The notes beneath the pieces were generated by a model. That model was given only the letters and a program-made list of their open reading frames with translations. It did no database searches and was not told the origin of the DNA. Of a stretch of 64,000 nt of DNA, positions 54,712 to 63,575 are shown piece by piece. Both the position numbers and the translations under genes were made by a program. Source of the stretch: VFMC01 sp963791635 (GTDB lineage: Bacteria; Actinomycetota; Acidimicrobiia; Acidimicrobiales; Ilumatobacteraceae); the NCBI GenBank assembly GCA_963791635.1, contig CAWBTC010000018.1:434001-498000 (forward strand). The letters run 5' to 3'. Within the stretch, counting starts at the first letter, position 1; each line of letters opens with the position of its first letter.

Positions 54712-54895
54712 CTACTTCGCTGCGGTCTTCTTCGCTGGCGCCTTCTTCGCTGGCGCCTTCTTCGCTGGCGCCTTCTTCACTGGCGCCTTCTTCGCTGCGG
54801 TCGTCCTCGCTGGAGCCTTCTTCGCTGCGGTCGTCTTCGCTGCGGTCGTCTTCGCTGCGGTCGTCTTCGCTGCGGTCTTCTTCGCTGGCGCGATC
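54712..54895. repeat. Lys/Ala codon minisatellite in histone-like gene
   Basis: Two interspersed 15-bp units on the plus strand (TTCTTCGCTGGCGCC and GTCTTCGCTGCG variants) repeat about a dozen times and encode the AKKAPAKK and AAKTT tail of the minus-strand gene. The units are in register with codons and likely to vary in number between strains. Confidence 0.85.
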
Positions 54896-55170
54896 CTGGC
54901 GGAGGTGACGCGGCGGGCCGCCTGTTCGAGATCGGTGCGAATCCCTCGCACCCGGGCTTCGATGAGCTCGGCCCAGTGCTCGGCGGTGTCCTCGCCGCGG
55001 TCACGCAGATCGGCGACACGGTCTTCGAGGTGGCGCAACTGCTCCTCCACTTCGTCGACGAACTCCTTCGAAGCAGCCGAGAGACGGTTGAGCACCTGTT
55101 CGATCGGTGTCGGGGTCTTCTTGGCCGGAGCCTTCTTGGCCGCAGTGGTCTTCGTCGTCGTGGCGCTCAT
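54712..55170 (-). CDS. Histone H1-like Lys/Ala-rich repeat protein
   Basis: A 152-residue protein in three parts: a short basic leader (TTKTTAAKKAPAKKTP), a central acidic coiled-coil helix (residues ~22-85, EQVLNRLSAASKEFVDEVEEQLRHLEDR), and a C-terminal tail of AAKKAPAKK/AAKTT repeats. The tail resembles histone H1 and mycobacterial HupB and HBHA, which bind DNA or glycans. The coiled coil resembles phasins with PAKK tails (PhaF-like), so a granule-DNA linker role is also possible. The ATG at 55170 follows GGAGGG. Confidence 0.7.
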   Translation of the reverse strand: MSATTTKTTAAKKAPAKKTPTPIEQVLNRLSAASKEFVDEVEEQLRHLEDRVADLRDRGEDTAEHWAELIEARVRGIRTDLEQAARRVTSARIAPAKKTAAKTTAAKTTAAKTTAAKKAPARTTAAKKAPVKKAPAKKAPAKKAPAKKTAAK

Positions 55171-55336
55171 GGGGCCCTCCTCTGACAGCGCGGACGGAAC
55201 CTCTCCGCGACTGCCACCATGGTGCCACACGCCAGGGCGCCGATGTTGTTCCGTCGACACGATCTGGCCCGCGGTCGGCCGGAGGGTCCAGCCCAGGCTG
55301 GACACGCTCGGCGCACCACGTCGGACACGGCAGCCC

Positions 55337-56785
55337 TCACCGAGCAGCCCGCTGTCCGCTGGCCTCCGCCGACAGGTTGGCGCCCCGCTCGAACGCCTGC
55401 TCGTTGAGGGCGACCACGGCCCGTTTGCCGGTGAGCGCACCACGTATCGCCGCGAGGAACGTCGCCTTCGGGAAGATCTGGGTCACGCCTTGGAGGGCGC
55501 CGAGGGCGACCGCGTTCTTGACGAGCACCGAGCCGAGGTCCTTGGCCACGTCGGCGAATGGCACACCGACAACGCGGACCCCGACTGCCAGCGTGTCCGG
55601 CATCGAGCCGATGACCGAGCTGTCGTAGATGATGGTGCCGCCGGGGCGCACGGTCGGGCCGAACTTGGCGAGGCTGGGAGCGTTGAACGCCACCAAGAGG
55701 TGGGGATGTGGCGCCGCTGGGGAAAGCACCTCGTTCATCGCGACATGGACGTCGGCATACGACGTCCCACCGCGGGATTCCGGTCCGTAGCTCGGGATGT
55801 GGGTCGAGTCGAAGCCCTCGCTGATCGCGGCCCGGGTGATGAGCATCGCCGCCGTCTGCGCACCGTCGCCGCCGGCACCCGCCAGCTTGAGACTGACGTC
55901 CTCCGGATCGAGGTGCGACGGGAATCCGGTCGCGAACCGGTCGGGGCGGTCGGTCGTCGTGCCCAGCGCGGCCAGCGTTCGCTCGGGATCGAAGGTCGGC
56001 CTCGGGATGGGCGGGAACCGGACGCCGTCGGTGACGTCTTTCTTCACCCCCAACGGGAAGACCGGTTCCATGCTGTCGCGCACCCAGGCCTCGGCCGCCT
56101 CGGGTTCGAGGTTGAGGTGGATCGGGCATTCGGAGAGAACCTCGATCAGCGCGAATCCGACACCGTCGACTTGGAGCTCGAGGGCCTTCTTGATGGCGCG
56201 CTTGGCATGCGTCCGGCGGCGGTTGTCGTAGAGCGCGACCCGTTCGACGTACACCGGGCCGTCGAGCCCAGCAATCATCTCGGCCACCTTCAACGGTTGA
56301 CCGGCGAACAGGTTCCGGCCGTCGGGTGAGGTGGTCGTGGGCTGACCGAGGAGCGTGGTCGGTGCCATCTGGCCGCCGGTCATCCCGTAGATGGCGTTGT
56401 TGATGAAGATCACCGTCATCGGCATGCCCAACTGGGCTGCGCTGATGGTCTCGGCCAATCCGATCGACGCCAGGTCGCCATCACCCTGGTAGCACACGAC
56501 GATCGAATCCGGGTTGGCCGTCTTGTGGCCGATGGCGACGGCCGGCGCCCGACCGTGCGCGGCCTGCGTGTTGCCGACGTCGAAGTAGTAGTAGGAGAAG
56601 ACCGAGCACCCGACGGGCGACACGAGGACGGTGCGGTCCTGCACGCCGAGTTCGTCGATCGCCTCGGCCAGGTACTTCTGGGCGAGTCCGTGGCCACAGC
56701 CGGCGCAGTACGTGGTCGAGTGCGCCTTGATCCCCGTCGCGTGATCGTGACGCTCGAACTGGTGGTAGAAGACGGACGACGGCAT
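55337..56785 (-). CDS. 2-oxoacid:ferredoxin oxidoreductase, fused beta-gamma subunit
   Basis: A 482-residue fusion. Residues ~1-260 form the TPP-binding beta subunit (STTYCAGCGHG, VVCYQGDGDLASIG, INNAIYGMTGGQ). Residues ~300-480 form the gamma subunit (LKLAGAGGDGAQTAAMLITRA, SYGPESRGGTSYADVH). Cysteines in YCAGCGHG could bind a cluster. With the alpha-delta partner it oxidises a 2-oxoacid to acyl-CoA, CO2 and reduced ferredoxin. It starts by overlapping the partner's stop (TGATG) after AGGAGG. Beta and gamma subunits are usually separate genes. Substrate (2-oxoglutarate, pyruvate or branched 2-oxoacid) is unclear. Confidence 0.88.
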   Translation of the reverse strand: MPSSVFYHQFERHDHATGIKAHSTTYCAGCGHGLAQKYLAEAIDELGVQDRTVLVSPVGCSVFSYYYFDVGNTQAAHGRAPAVAIGHKTANPDSIVVCYQGDGDLASIGLAETISAAQLGMPMTVIFINNAIYGMTGGQMAPTTLLGQPTTTSPDGRNLFAGQPLKVAEMIAGLDGPVYVERVALYDNRRRTHAKRAIKKALELQVDGVGFALIEVLSECPIHLNLEPEAAEAWVRDSMEPVFPLGVKKDVTDGVRFPPIPRPTFDPERTLAALGTTTDRPDRFATGFPSHLDPEDVSLKLAGAGGDGAQTAAMLITRAAISEGFDSTHIPSYGPESRGGTSYADVHVAMNEVLSPAAPHPHLLVAFNAPSLAKFGPTVRPGGTIIYDSSVIGSMPDTLAVGVRVVGVPFADVAKDLGSVLVKNAVALGALQGVTQIFPKATFLAAIRGALTGKRAVVALNEQAFERGANLSAEASGQRAAR

Positions 56786-58179
56786 CACTGCACCTCCTTC
56801 AGGCCCAGCACGTGTTCGACGATCTCCTCCTGGGACGGGAGGATCCCTCCCTGGCGGCGCACGTGAGTGATCGGTGGGGCGTGCACCTCGGCGTGGCTCA
56901 GTGCCAAGCGCATCTCGTCCTCCAGTTGGCCTTCGCTCGCTTCGACCACGACGAGGTGGCGTGCCCGGTCGATGACCCCACGGAGGGCGTCGATCGGGAA
57001 CGGCCACAACGTGATCGGGCGGAACAACCCCACCCGCAGGCCCTTCTCACGCAGCTCCTTGACCGCCCCCTTGGCCAACTGCGCCGGAGTGTTGCATGCG
57101 ACGAGGATGACATCGGCGTCGGCGCAGCGGTGGAGGTCGGCCCGCTGCTCCTCGGCCGCGATCCGCGCGTACTTCTCGTCGAGGGCGAGGTTGTGTCGTT
57201 CGAGGCCGGCCTCCGACAGTTCGATGGAGCAGATCAGGTTGCCCCGATGCGAGTGGTCGCCGTAGACGGCCCACTCGGGGATGCCCGGCACGACCATGTG
57301 ATCGGGGAGGCACACCTTGCCGGTCATCTGGCCGAGATAGCCGTCGCCCAGGATCACCACCGGATTCCGGTACTTGAACGCCAGCTCGAACGACAGGATC
57401 GCACTGTCCAGCATCTCCTGCGGCGTCGCAGGTGCCAGGACGATCGCGCGCGTGTTGCCGTGACCGAGGCCGCGGCAGGCCAGCTTGATGTCCGCCTGCG
57501 CGGGCGCGATGTTGCCCAACCCGGGTCCGCCACGCATGATGTTCACGAAGACGCCCGGCACCTCCGCGCCGATCATGTAGGAGATCCCCTCCAGCATCAG
57601 GCTGAAGCCGGGCGAGCTGGTGAACGTGATGCACCGCTTCCCGGCCCCTCCGGCGCCGTACATCATGTTGACGGTGGCGACCTCGCTCACCGCCTGCATG
57701 AACACCCCGTCGAGCACCGGCTGGACCTTCGCCATCAGCTCGGCGCCCTCGGTAGACGGCGTGATCGGGTAGCCGAAGACGTGCCGACATCCAGCCAGGA
57801 CAGCGCCCACCGCCGCCGCATACGTGCCCTTCACGACGAGGGGAACGCGTTCCGGCAGGGCGACGGTCACGTCAGGGTCGGGCTCGGGGACGGGTGCGTC
57901 GTATGGTCGCGAACCGAACAGCTCGGCAGGATCGACCAACTCGAACGCCGCCTCCTCGCCCTCCGGCCGTAGGCCGAACGGTTCGGGACACGCGTCGATG
58001 CACATCCCGCAGGAGTTGCACCGCGTCAAGTCGATCACGACCGGGACGAGGCCTGTCAACGGGTTGATCTCGGTGCCGAGCGAGATGCAGTCCCTGGTGC
58101 ACGAGGCGATGCAGCGCCCGCAGGCCTTGCAGAACTCCGGTACGAGGAAGGGCGGAGGCTTACGAGCGCTCGTCGTCAC
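56785..58179 (-). CDS. 2-oxoacid:ferredoxin oxidoreductase, fused delta-alpha subunit
   Basis: A 464-residue fusion. N-terminal residues hold a 2[4Fe-4S] ferredoxin (delta) with Cys17/20/23/27 and Cys54/57/60/64. Residues ~110-464 are the alpha subunit (GTYAAAVGAVLAGCRHVFGYPITPSTE, NIMRGGPGLGN, FKYRNPVVILGDGYLGQMTG, ALRGVIDRARHLVVVEASEGQLEDE). The GTG at 58179 follows GGAGGTGCC and fits the ferredoxin start. It precedes and is coupled to the beta-gamma gene. A 17-bp palindrome just upstream of the start may regulate it. Shared divergent promoter with the acyl-reductase-like gene. Confidence 0.9.
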   Translation of the reverse strand: MTTSARKPPPFLVPEFCKACGRCIASCTRDCISLGTEINPLTGLVPVVIDLTRCNSCGMCIDACPEPFGLRPEGEEAAFELVDPAELFGSRPYDAPVPEPDPDVTVALPERVPLVVKGTYAAAVGAVLAGCRHVFGYPITPSTEGAELMAKVQPVLDGVFMQAVSEVATVNMMYGAGGAGKRCITFTSSPGFSLMLEGISYMIGAEVPGVFVNIMRGGPGLGNIAPAQADIKLACRGLGHGNTRAIVLAPATPQEMLDSAILSFELAFKYRNPVVILGDGYLGQMTGKVCLPDHMVVPGIPEWAVYGDHSHRGNLICSIELSEAGLERHNLALDEKYARIAAEEQRADLHRCADADVILVACNTPAQLAKGAVKELREKGLRVGLFRPITLWPFPIDALRGVIDRARHLVVVEASEGQLEDEMRLALSHAEVHAPPITHVRRQGGILPSQEEIVEHVLGLKEVQ

Positions 58180-58198
58180 AGCGGCACCTCCTGGAGCG

Positions 58199-58215
58199 CG
58201 GGTGTCGGTGACACC
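58199..58215. promoter_or_regulatory. 17-bp palindrome (candidate operator)
   Basis: CGGTGTC-GGT-GACACCG is a perfect inverted repeat with 7-bp arms and a 3-bp centre, about 20 bp before the GTG of the delta-alpha gene and 190 bp before the divergent acyl-reductase-like gene. The form suits a GntR- or TetR-type repressor, but no regulator gene is adjacent. Confidence 0.45.
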
Positions 58216-58408
58216 GGTCCTGAACTGCGGAGAAGTTGGTTCGTTTCGTAGCCCGATCATGGGCCGGCGCGACGCCACCCGACCAGGGCCATCCGACCTA
58301 CGGTCTCGCAGTGTCGCGGCCGGAGGGGCTTTCGCCCCTTCCCACTCGACCAGGGCGAGCGTGAGTATGGCTCCATGGACGCCGATGAGGACTGGAAAGG
58401 GAGCCACC

Positions 58409-60493
58409 ATGCCGCCGCGCACGCCGAAGACCGTCGTCAACGTGACGTTCCAGGATGACGAATGGGACTACGACGAGCGCGTCTCCCTCGGCGGTCAGCG
58501 CTTCCGTCTCATCCGGGTCGGCACGAGCGGCGACGCCGCAGCCGCCCGCGACCACGTCCAGCGCTGGTCGTCGGACGCCGACGCGATCGCCGTCAGCGGG
58601 ATCCGTGAGGCCCGCGCCGGAAACCTCGCCGGCCGGATCGACGACCTCCAGCAGGTCAAAGACGCGACGACCCGGGTCCCTGTCCGGGACGGCTCCCTCA
58701 TCACCGACATCTTCCAGGAGTGGGCGATCCGCCGCGTCGAGGCCGAGATGCGCGGCTACTTCGCCAACGCCCGTGTCGTCGTCGTCGGCGGAACCACTCG
58801 CGAGCGCACCATCGCCGTGCTCCGCGAGTTCACCGACAACATCATCTTCGACGACCCCGGTCACGACCTCGTCCTCCCCGGCCAGCTCAAGGGCAACCCG
58901 CTGACGGCGACAGCTGCCGGGCTGGGCGAGTTCGCATGGCGGCAGATCCCCGGCGTCGTCAAGGGTCACGTCGCCGGCCCGTTCGGCTGGGTCAGCGACA
59001 AGGTCGCGCACGTCGCCGCCGAGGACGCCGACGTCGTCATCGGCTCGTTCTCCGAGCTGATGCGATTCGGCCTGCCGAACCTCGCCGGCAAGGCGGTGAT
59101 CACCAGCGCCGTCTCCGAGGACCGGCTCGCCACGCTCGGCGAGCTCGGAGCCGACCTCGTCGTGGACGTCACGCCGCAGGCGTTCGACTTCGTCATCGTC
59201 CCGGCGATGTACGAGGCGATGGCCGCGGCCACCCTGCCCCCCGGCGTCGAGCTCACGACCGACGACCTCGCCCAGTTCATCCAGAACGCCGACATCGATG
59301 CACGGTTGCTATGGCCCCGGGGCCGCCGCCGCAAGAGCCGCTTCTCGTTCGTCATCCACCCGCTGTCGACCGAGTACTTCAAGAACGTCGAGCCACTCGG
59401 GCAGGTCACGAGCATCCCTGGCATGACCCGCGTCGTCGAGAAGACCGTCGCCTACCTGCCACCGTTCGTCTACAGCCACGTCACCGGCATCGTGTCCGAC
59501 ACCGGCGATGAGGCCGAAGGCTGGCTGATCACGGTCGGCGGAACCCCGAAGCAGATGCTCGCTCACCCGCCGGAGTTCACCTACTCGCGTCTGCTCGAGG
59601 CCGCCGAGCTCTCCCGACGCCTCGGCGCCCAGATCATGGGGCTCGGAGCGTTCACCAAGGTCGTCGGCGACGCCGGCGTCACCGTCGCCAAGCAAGCGCG
59701 GCTGCCGGTGACCACCGGCAACAGCTACAGCGCCTCCGGTGCGTTGTGGGCAGCGCACGAAGCGGTACGTCGGCTCGGGATCACCGACGTCGACGACGAC
59801 GGCGCCCTCCGCGGCAAGGCGATGGTCGTCGGTGCATCCGGGGCGATCGGGGCGGCGTGTGCTCGGCTCCTCGCACTCGCCTCCGACGAGCTGTGGCTCG
59901 TCTCGCCGGAGACAGCCAAGCTGCTCCAGCTCAAACGGGAGATCGAACGCGATCACCCGCGCGCCACCGTGCACGTGGCGACAAACCCGTCGACTGCGCT
60001 CTCGGAGGTGGACGTGATCGTCACGGCGACCTCGGCCGCCGGGCAGAAGGTGCTCGACATCATGCGCGTCAAACCGGGTTGCGTGATCACCGACGTCGCT
60101 CGCCCGCTCGACATGTCAGCCGAGGACATCGCGAAACGCCCCGACGTGTTGGTGATCGAGTCCGGCGAGATCGAGCTGCCCGGTGAGGTGCGGATGAAGA
60201 GCATCGGACTGCCCGACCACGTCGCCTATGCCTGCCTCGCCGAGACGATCGTGCTCGCCCTCGAGGGTCGCTACGAGAACTTCACCGTCGGTCGCAACAT
60301 CAGCTGGCCGAAGGTCAAGGAGATCTACCGGCTCGGGTTGAAGCACGGAATGAAGCTGGCGACGATCTCCGGGGTCAACGGGCCGTACACCGATGAGGAC
60401 TTCGACCGGGTCCGGTCCGCTGCACTCGCCGCTCGGGCGGCACAGGCGGCACATGCACCGTCCACAGCACGCAGTTCGAGGAGGTCATCATGA
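58409..60493 (+). CDS. Acyl-ACP-reductase-like NAD(P)-dependent oxidoreductase, large N-terminal extension
   Basis: A 694-residue protein. The C-terminal ~330 residues resemble long-chain acyl-ACP reductases of cyanobacteria and related dehydrogenases: AELSRRLGAQIMGLGAFTKVVGDAGVTVAKQ, TTGNSYSASGALWAAHEAV, and Rossmann motif VVGASGAIGAACARLLA (about residues 473-489), then SWPKVKEIYRLGLKHGMKLATISGVNG. The first ~340 residues have no match I recognise, though they look like a Rossmann-like domain. It could reduce a fatty acyl thioester to the aldehyde. The ATG at 58409 follows AAAGGGAG. It overlaps the SDR gene downstream (ATGA). Confidence 0.72.
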   Translation: MPPRTPKTVVNVTFQDDEWDYDERVSLGGQRFRLIRVGTSGDAAAARDHVQRWSSDADAIAVSGIREARAGNLAGRIDDLQQVKDATTRVPVRDGSLITDIFQEWAIRRVEAEMRGYFANARVVVVGGTTRERTIAVLREFTDNIIFDDPGHDLVLPGQLKGNPLTATAAGLGEFAWRQIPGVVKGHVAGPFGWVSDKVAHVAAEDADVVIGSFSELMRFGLPNLAGKAVITSAVSEDRLATLGELGADLVVDVTPQAFDFVIVPAMYEAMAAATLPPGVELTTDDLAQFIQNADIDARLLWPRGRRRKSRFSFVIHPLSTEYFKNVEPLGQVTSIPGMTRVVEKTVAYLPPFVYSHVTGIVSDTGDEAEGWLITVGGTPKQMLAHPPEFTYSRLLEAAELSRRLGAQIMGLGAFTKVVGDAGVTVAKQARLPVTTGNSYSASGALWAAHEAVRRLGITDVDDDGALRGKAMVVGASGAIGAACARLLALASDELWLVSPETAKLLQLKREIERDHPRATVHVATNPSTALSEVDVIVTATSAAGQKVLDIMRVKPGCVITDVARPLDMSAEDIAKRPDVLVIESGEIELPGEVRMKSIGLPDHVAYACLAETIVLALEGRYENFTVGRNISWPKVKEIYRLGLKHGMKLATISGVNGPYTDEDFDRVRSAALAARAAQAAHAPSTARSSRRSS

Positions 60494-61326
60494 GATCGGT
60501 CCGGGGCAAGCGCGTCCTCGTCACCGGCGCGGCGATGGGGATGGGTCGGCTGTTCGCCGAGCGTGCGATCGCCGAGCAGGCATCGACGGTCGTGCTGTGG
60601 GATGTCAACGAAGCAGCGCTCAACGAAACCCTCACCGAGCTCGCCGACAGCTCGGCCGAGGTCAGCGGTTACGTCGTCGACGTCGCCGACGCCGCCTCGG
60701 TCGCCGACGCGGCCACGGCAGTCCTCGACGAGTTCGACCGCATCGATGTCCTGATCAACAACGCCGGCGTCGTCCGCGGCAACAAGTACTTCTGGGAGAC
60801 CGACCTCGAGCGCGACACGAAGTTCACGATCGATGTCAACACCCTCGGGCCGATGTACGTCGCCCACGCGTTCCTGCCGGCGATGATCGCCGCGCCGGAC
60901 GAGTGCCGAGTGCTCAACCTGGCCTCGGCGGCGGGCTTCACCCCCAACCCGCGAATGGCCGTGTACGCGGCGTCGAAGTGGGCGGTGATCGGGTGGTCGG
61001 ACTCGGTCCGGCTGGAGCTCAAGCAGGCCGGCCTCGACCACGTCAAGGTCACGACTGTCTGCCCGTACTACGTGCGCACCGGCATGTTCGAGGGCGCGAA
61101 GTCGGCGCCGCTGCTCCCGCTCCTCGACCCGGCCGACGTCGTCGAGGAGGCATGGACCGCAATGCTCGCCGGGCGGCCGTTCGTCGTGTTGCCGAAGACG
61201 GTGATGCTCAGCGAGATGCTCAAGGGTGTGGTGCCCACTGGCGTACGTGATTTCATCGCCGACCACGTGATCGGCGTGTATCACACGATGGAGGACTTCA
61301 CCGGCCGGACCGGGCCCCGTCGGTGA
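60490..61326 (+). CDS. SDR oxidoreductase, retinol/fatty-alcohol-dehydrogenase-like
   Basis: A 278-residue SDR. It has VTGAAMGMGRL for cofactor binding, VLWDVNE (Asp after strand 2, favouring NAD), NNAGVV, LASAAGF with catalytic Ser, YAASKWAV with Tyr and Lys, and a hydrophobic C-terminus. This resembles the SDR16C/retinol-dehydrogenase-10 type that oxidises or reduces long aldehydes and alcohols. Start and stop overlap the neighbours by four bases each, so it forms a coupled operon with the acyl-reductase-like protein and the acyl-CoA ligase. An aldehyde-alcohol step is the natural guess. Confidence 0.85.
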   Translation: MRSVRGKRVLVTGAAMGMGRLFAERAIAEQASTVVLWDVNEAALNETLTELADSSAEVSGYVVDVADAASVADAATAVLDEFDRIDVLINNAGVVRGNKYFWETDLERDTKFTIDVNTLGPMYVAHAFLPAMIAAPDECRVLNLASAAGFTPNPRMAVYAASKWAVIGWSDSVRLELKQAGLDHVKVTTVCPYYVRTGMFEGAKSAPLLPLLDPADVVEEAWTAMLAGRPFVVLPKTVMLSEMLKGVVPTGVRDFIADHVIGVYHTMEDFTGRTGPRR

Positions 61327-63447
61327 TACGACCACGCGAGGCTCGCCCAACGCTCGACGGATTCAGTTCCCCGCGTGCGATCGCAGTCGTCGGTGCCAGC
61401 GGCGACCCGGCGACCATCGCCGGACTCCTGTTCGCCAACCTGGTCGGCAGCGGTTTCGGCGGGGTCGTTCTGCCGATCAATCTGCACCATGCGGAGGTGC
61501 GTGGCATCCCGGCGTTTCCGACTCTCGCCTCCTGCCCAGTCATGCCCGATCTCGTCGTCGTCTGCGTGCCGGCCGATGCTCGTCGTCGACGTGGTGGCTC
61601 GAGCCGGTGATCTCGGCATCGGGGCGGTATGCGTGATCTCGGCCGGGTTCGCCGAGGTCGGGCCGGAGGGCGCGGCGCGTCAGGCGCGCCTTGCGGCGAC
61701 TGCGCGCGAACGGGGGGTGCGTTTGGTGGGACCCAACTGCACGGGGATCCTCGGCGGCGTGGGCGACGGGCGGTTCAACGCCACGTTCAGTCGGACACTG
61801 CCTGCCGCCGGCGGCGCGTTCCTGCTGAGTCAGTCGGGTGCGGTCGGGCTGGCGGTCCTCGAAGCGGCGGACGCACGGGGCCTCGGCATCGGGGCCTTCG
61901 TATCGATCGGGAACGCCCTCGACGTGTCGACCAACGACGTCCTGCGGTACTGGGAAGAAGAGCCGGCAGTGGACGTGATCTTGCTGTACCTCGAGTCGAT
62001 CCCGAACCCGGCATCGTTCATCCGGGTCGCGCACCGCGTCGGCCGGCGCGTGCCCATCGTCGCCGTCAAGGCGGGACGAACGGTGGCCGGCCGCCGAGGA
62101 GCGGCGTCACACACCGCAGCCCTGTCGGGCGGCGACGTGGGGGTGGACGCCTTGCTCCGCCAAGCGGGCGTCATCCGGGCCGGGTCGATCGAGGAGATGC
62201 TCGACCTGGCGACGGTTCTTAGCTGCACCCGGCGGTTTCGCGGGCGCCGGGTCGCGATCGTCACCAACGGCGGCGGGCCGGGGATCCTCGCGGCAGATGC
62301 CTGCGAAGCCAACGGCCTCGAGGTCCCCGAGCTGGCTGCGCCGACTGCGGCGCGGCTGCGGGCGCTGCTCCCGCCGGAGGCAGGAGTGTCCAACCCGGTC
62401 GACATGATCGCCAGTGCCACCGCCGCCCAGTACGGGCAGGTCACGCGCATCCTCGGGGCAGAGCCGGATGTGGATGCCGTCATGGTGCTGTTCAACACGC
62501 CGCTGCTCACCGGGCCGGAGGACGTCGCCGAGGAACTGATCGCCGCCCGTGCCGAGCTGGCGGACGACATCGCGCTCGTCGGTGCGTTCATGAATCGCGA
62601 GGGACCTCCTGCGACGCTGCACGCGGCCGGGATCCCCTCCTTCACGGCCCCGGAGAACGCCGCCCGCGCCCTCTCGCGCGCCATTGCGTGGGACGACCGC
62701 CGGCGTCGACCGGAAGGGGAGGTTCCGCCACCGGCCTTCGACATCGAGCAGGCCCGCAACATCGTGAACGCCGACCCGGCGACTGCGGACGGCTGGCTGG
62801 ACACGGTCACGGTCTCCGCGCTCCTCGAGGCGTGCGGTATCCCGTCTGTTCGCAGCCGGCTGGTGTCGACGCCAGAGGAGGCCGAGGCAGCGCAGGTCAC
62901 CTTCGACTGCACCGTCGTCGTCAAGGCGGCGACGGCGATCCACAAGAGCGAGGTCGGCGGCGTGCACACGGGCGTCGGCTCGGGAGCCGAGGCCGCTGCG
63001 GCGGTGCGGACGATCCGCTCCGCCGTTGCCGACGCGGGTCTCCCCGACGCCGGCCGCACGTTGCTGGTGCAAGAGCAGGTGGACTCGGGTCTCGAGATGA
63101 TCGTCGGCGTCAACCGGGATCCGTTCGTCGGGCCGCTCGTCATCGTCGGCCGGGGAGGCACCGCAGTCGAGCTGCTCGACGACGTCGCTGTCCGAGTCGC
63201 CCCGCTGACAGATCACGACGTCGACGAGATGCTGGAGTCGCTGCGCTCCTCTCCCCTCCTCAACGGCTACCGGGGCGCCGCTGTGCTCGACGTCGCCGCC
63301 CTCCGCGCGGTCCTTCACCGCATCTCGACCCTGGCGGCGGAGGTCACCGAGATCGCCGAGATCGACCTCAACCCCCTGTTCGTCCTCGAACACGGCGTCG
63401 CCGTGGCCGACGCTCGCATCCGACGCACCGCGCCCGACACTCGTTGA
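61323..63447 (+). CDS. NDP-forming acyl-CoA ligase (ADP-forming) (one frameshift)
   Basis: Starts GTG 61323, overlapping the SDR stop. An N-terminal CoA-binding domain (AIAVVGASGDPATIAG) shifts frame near 61577 (CVPAD then LVVDVVARAGDLG). The second frame continues with GVRLVGPNCTGILG, LSQSGAVGLAVLEAADARGLG, HTAALSGGDVGVDALLRQAGVIR, and a C-terminal ATP-grasp_5 domain (VVVKAATAIHKSEVGGV, EIAEIDLNPLFV). Removing one base gives 707 residues, normal for single-chain acetate-CoA ligase (ADP-forming)/acyl-CoA synthetase. It makes or splits an acyl-CoA with ADP/ATP. It probably works with the SDR and the reductase. Confidence 0.85.
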
Positions 63448-63575
63448 TGCATGCGGTCGGCCCCCTCCCGAGGTCCACGCCGTCGCGGTCGTCGGTTCGA
63501 GGGTCCGGATCGACTGGACGAGCAAGACGTGGACCTGCGACCTGCGGCTCATGAGGACCGACGGTCTCGCGGCGG

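Noticed and set aside
54712..54895. Lys/Ala repeats as a mobile or CRISPR-like element
   Set aside because: The repeats are in register with one gene and encode a histone-like tail.
57824..58408. Upstream extension of the acyl-reductase-like gene
   Set aside because: The extension is antisense to the conserved delta-alpha ferredoxin oxidoreductase; the ATG at 58409 has a strong ribosome site.
63448..63575. A small gene between the acyl-CoA ligase and the terminal MFS gene
   Set aside because: Only short Arg-rich frames exist in this 128-bp convergent spacer.
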